From Pseudoalteromonas luteoviolacea (GTDB taxonomy: Bacteria > Pseudomonadota > Gammaproteobacteria > Enterobacterales > Alteromonadaceae), in the NCBI RefSeq assembly GCF_001750165.1, contig NZ_CP015411.1, forward strand, positions 1,640,001 through 1,704,000: a stretch of DNA of 64,000 nt, read 5' to 3'. Below, piece after piece: positions 61,848-64,000 of the stretch; within the stretch, counting starts at the first letter, position 1; every line of letters starts with the position of its first letter. Made by a program: the position numbers and the translations under genes. The notes under the pieces are model-generated. The model searched no databases. It had not been told where the DNA came from and was given only the letters and a program-made list of their open reading frames with translations.

Positions 61848-63677
61848 CTACCAATAATACCCAACATTAAATGACACTTTATTCGAGTCATTCTCGAAGT
61901 CATGACTCCATGAGAGCCTTAAATCGGCTGACTGCGCGATAGCAGTTCTTTGTTCTATTTTTAATAAAGTACTCGCAGTATCATCCAAATAATGTGTGTG
62001 GTTCAAAGTCGCTGCTGCGCTAAACATATCAGACATCAGCCAGCTTCCTTTTAGTTTAGCGCCGGCAAAAAATCCATCACTTTCTAAATCGTCAGATTTG
62101 AATCCAGCGGTTGCGAATCCTGACAGCACAAGGCTGGAGTTTAGGTATGTGTAAGAAAAGCCTTTACCTAATTCTACCTTGGGCATTAGACAGCTGCTGC
62201 ACGTGAGCGTCTCTTGCTCTGCCCCAACTGTGAGGAACCAGGAACTGTTTTCATCTCCAGGTAGTGACGTGTAATTTTGCTTAATACTCTCAATACTGAG
62301 CAAGGTAACTGAATACAGGTCCACATTTCCAGAGTCAATAATGACCTCGAACTCCCCCATTTTTAATTCAGCATGTTTGATATGGCCGTATGATGCATCA
62401 AGTGCGTCATAGTAAGAGGGCCTTATACCAATGACAGTGCCTAAGCTATCAAATCCGATATAGCTACGAGATATCCCTCTGCCCAAAGCGGGTGTATTAT
62501 TTGAATGAAAACTTTGAGATGCTGCAGCCACTGGCAACTGGTATCTTAGCACCACGGCTTTTTTGTAATATAGATTGTTGCTATCTTGCTTATCTTCTTT
62601 ATTTCTAACAAATTGATAATAGTCAATGAGAGTATCTATAATTCGGTACTTTGCGCTTGGTGCCAAGTGCGCAAGTGTTTGTAGTGATAGTGTGTCTGGT
62701 GCAAGTGCAATATTTCTAACGGTTTCTTTTTCGGTATCGGTTAGGCTTGCAAAACGTTGATACAATCTTGTTTGGCGCGATGGGTGATACTTGACGTCTC
62801 CTAACACAGGCTGGCCTTGAGATGAACTCAAATGCAGCTTTTGGATGACTTCTTGTGGCCCAACCCATAGCTTAGAGTCTTCAATAATATCTTCATCTAA
62901 TACTAATTCGATAGCCCTTGCCATGAAGTATGCACAATTTCTATTGAAGAAGAAGTATTGAAAATCAACGTTTATCAGCTCCCACAAATGTGCTAAAACT
63001 AATTCAGATTGTTCTGGTGCTAGTGCAATCGGGTATTCCCATAGGTCTCTATGTTCTGTTTCGTTGTAGTTATTAAAGTGATAAAAGAAAGGCTGGGTTG
63101 TGAACGAAGAATTATAGCTTCCATCGATCCCGTTGATAATGTATGCAAGCATTCCTTCGTTGGCAGGTATATCTGCACCGAAGTTTATTGATGCTTTATC
63201 TAAGTTAGCTTTGTTTTTTTGGTTTACGTTTAATAACAAATGGCCGTAGTAAGAAGCTGGGTTACCTAAAAAACCAGTGGCAAAAACTAAACTTAGCTGG
63301 TGTTGTTTGTGAACATCTGTGTACTGTGAATATTCAGGGCAAATAACCTCTTCAATATCCAGAGCCTTAAAGTCTAATTTTTCCTTGAGAAAAATATATC
63401 TCGCTGGGTATTTGCATTGACCGTGCAGGTTGATATCTCCTGATACGGGTTTTGTAAATGATTCTAAGGTTGCATTGAGCTCTTTGAGACTACTAAATTC
63501 ACTTTTTGCAGTGAGAAGAAATGCCTCGTCGGTAACTTTGGGGGTTTGGCCGTTATAAACTGTTAGGAGTTTTAGCCATTGTTTGTCAGTAGATAGATGA
63601 TGTAACGTTTCTTTATCAGTGCCGTATACATTCATGCTGAACGCTAATAGGCATAGGGATTTGACTAAATTTCGCAT
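61848..63677 (-). CDS. DUF4105 domain outer-membrane-associated protein
   Basis: 609 residues. Signal peptide (MRNLVKSLCLLAFSMNVYG), then the DUF4105/Lnb-like periplasmic domain (about 140-330) with LVFATGFLGNPASYYGHLLL, NEGMLAYIINGIDGSY and YFFFNRNCAYFMARAIE, where the His and Cys of the YGH and NCAY blocks are candidate catalytic residues. The C-terminal part (about 390-609) is beta-rich and ends FNVGYYW, like an outer-membrane barrel. Function unknown; lipoprotein acyltransfer has been proposed for related Lnb domains. It follows the DUF3015 gene on the same strand. Confidence 0.75.
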   Translation of the reverse strand: MRNLVKSLCLLAFSMNVYGTDKETLHHLSTDKQWLKLLTVYNGQTPKVTDEAFLLTAKSEFSSLKELNATLESFTKPVSGDINLHGQCKYPARYIFLKEKLDFKALDIEEVICPEYSQYTDVHKQHQLSLVFATGFLGNPASYYGHLLLNVNQKNKANLDKASINFGADIPANEGMLAYIINGIDGSYNSSFTTQPFFYHFNNYNETEHRDLWEYPIALAPEQSELVLAHLWELINVDFQYFFFNRNCAYFMARAIELVLDEDIIEDSKLWVGPQEVIQKLHLSSSQGQPVLGDVKYHPSRQTRLYQRFASLTDTEKETVRNIALAPDTLSLQTLAHLAPSAKYRIIDTLIDYYQFVRNKEDKQDSNNLYYKKAVVLRYQLPVAAASQSFHSNNTPALGRGISRSYIGFDSLGTVIGIRPSYYDALDASYGHIKHAELKMGEFEVIIDSGNVDLYSVTLLSIESIKQNYTSLPGDENSSWFLTVGAEQETLTCSSCLMPKVELGKGFSYTYLNSSLVLSGFATAGFKSDDLESDGFFAGAKLKGSWLMSDMFSAAATLNHTHYLDDTASTLLKIEQRTAIAQSADLRLSWSHDFENDSNKVSFNVGYYW

Positions 63678-63685
63678 ACATAAAA

Positions 63686-63720
63686 ATTTGATGCGAGATT
63701 ATCCTAATCTCGCATCAAAT
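63686..63720 (-). terminator. Perfect 16-bp hairpin terminator between DUF3015 and DUF4105 genes
   Basis: ATTTGATGCGAGATTA, loop TCC, TAATCTCGCATCAAAT, followed on the minus strand by TTTTT. It lies five bases after the DUF3015 stop and nine before the next start codon. Confidence 0.85.
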
Positions 63721-63724
63721 AGCA

Positions 63725-64000
63725 TTAGATAGCTGTCATTAAAGCTGTGTAGTAAGCTTGAGACTTCTCAACTTTAGTTGTTTCAGTATCGAATGCAGTC
63801 ATAGAAACCGCTACATTTGCACGTAGTTTAGCTACAACGTCACCTTTTTGCGCTTCAGAAACTTCAGCAATTTCTAAAAGTGTGTTTAGGTGTTGGCCTT
63901 CGCCACGAGCTGTATCTTCATTTAGAGAGTCAAAGCTCTCGATGATGAATTTAGCAACTTTAGTGTTTTTAGCATTACAAGTCTCAGGACTCATAGTTGC
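63725..64000 (-). CDS. DUF3015 family protein, N-terminus outside window
   Basis: C-terminal 91 residues of an exported small protein, DUF3015 style: ATMSPETCNAKNTKVAKFIIESFDSL, then NEDTARGEGQHLNTLLEIAEV. The Ala/Gly-rich helix TARGEGQ is the hallmark as I recall it. The true start is past 64000. It ends just before the perfect hairpin at 63686. Function unknown. Confidence 0.65.
   Translation of the reverse strand, partial: ATMSPETCNAKNTKVAKFIIESFDSLNEDTARGEGQHLNTLLEIAEVSEAQKGDVVAKLRANVAVSMTAFDTETTKVEKSQAYYTALMTAI

Overview
The window looks like a chromosome segment of a marine gammaproteobacterium of the Alteromonadales, most likely Pseudoalteromonas or a close relative. This is inferred from the moderately low GC, the mixture of housekeeping genes (dgt, bax, proS, trmO, natAB) with many secreted peptidases, lipoproteins and TonB receptors, and the families DUF2987, DUF3025, DUF4105, DUF3015 and DUF5992. 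I see no rRNA, tRNA, CRISPR array or intact insertion sequence.

Layout. 1-13.8 kb is mostly core: partial dgtA-type dGTPase, bax plus a DUF2987 gene, a MneA-like manganese exporter behind a Fur-type box, an M28 lipoprotein peptidase, DUF3025-natA-natB, a metallophosphoesterase, proS, trmO, an AraC regulator and a small membrane protein. 14-31 kb holds mainly exported proteins: a large lipoprotein, an M3 dipeptidase, an alkaline phosphatase behind a perfect Zur-like operator, a His-rich TonB receptor with a Cys-rich partner, two linked periplasmic proteins (one with HEAT-like repeats), and a trypsin-like protease with PKD and carbohydrate-binding domains. 31-44 kb is more plastic: a TPR/PAS histidine kinase, two nearly identical copies of a DUF4386 gene beside a membrane-bound AraC regulator, a beta-lactamase-family gene broken by an in-frame amber codon, a Kelch protein, a Fur-boxed 76-residue secreted protein, and two large unrecognised proteins.

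The most interesting part is 45.3-58.3 kb. A TonB-dependent siderophore-type receptor, a HlyD/RND efflux pair, a nicotianamine-synthase-family enzyme (CntL-like), an MFS transporter, a hot-dog-fold protein and an ABC-2 exporter with two permease subunits lie together. Three promoter regions carry versions of the same palindrome (core GTTATAAC), which resembles Zur operators. The ABC genes also have a long structured leader ending in six T. Taken together this reads as a zinc-responsive nicotianamine-like metallophore system (synthesis, two-stage secretion, uptake) that has no opine dehydrogenase or histidine racemase in the window, unlike staphylopine and pseudopaline loci.

58.7-64 kb contains small AT-rich secreted proteins, a head-to-head pair of decayed gene fragments, a DUF4105 protein and the end of a DUF3015 gene. 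Metal control recurs across the window: two Fur-type boxes and four Zur-like sites. Functions named from family resemblance are from memory of the families; no searches were run.
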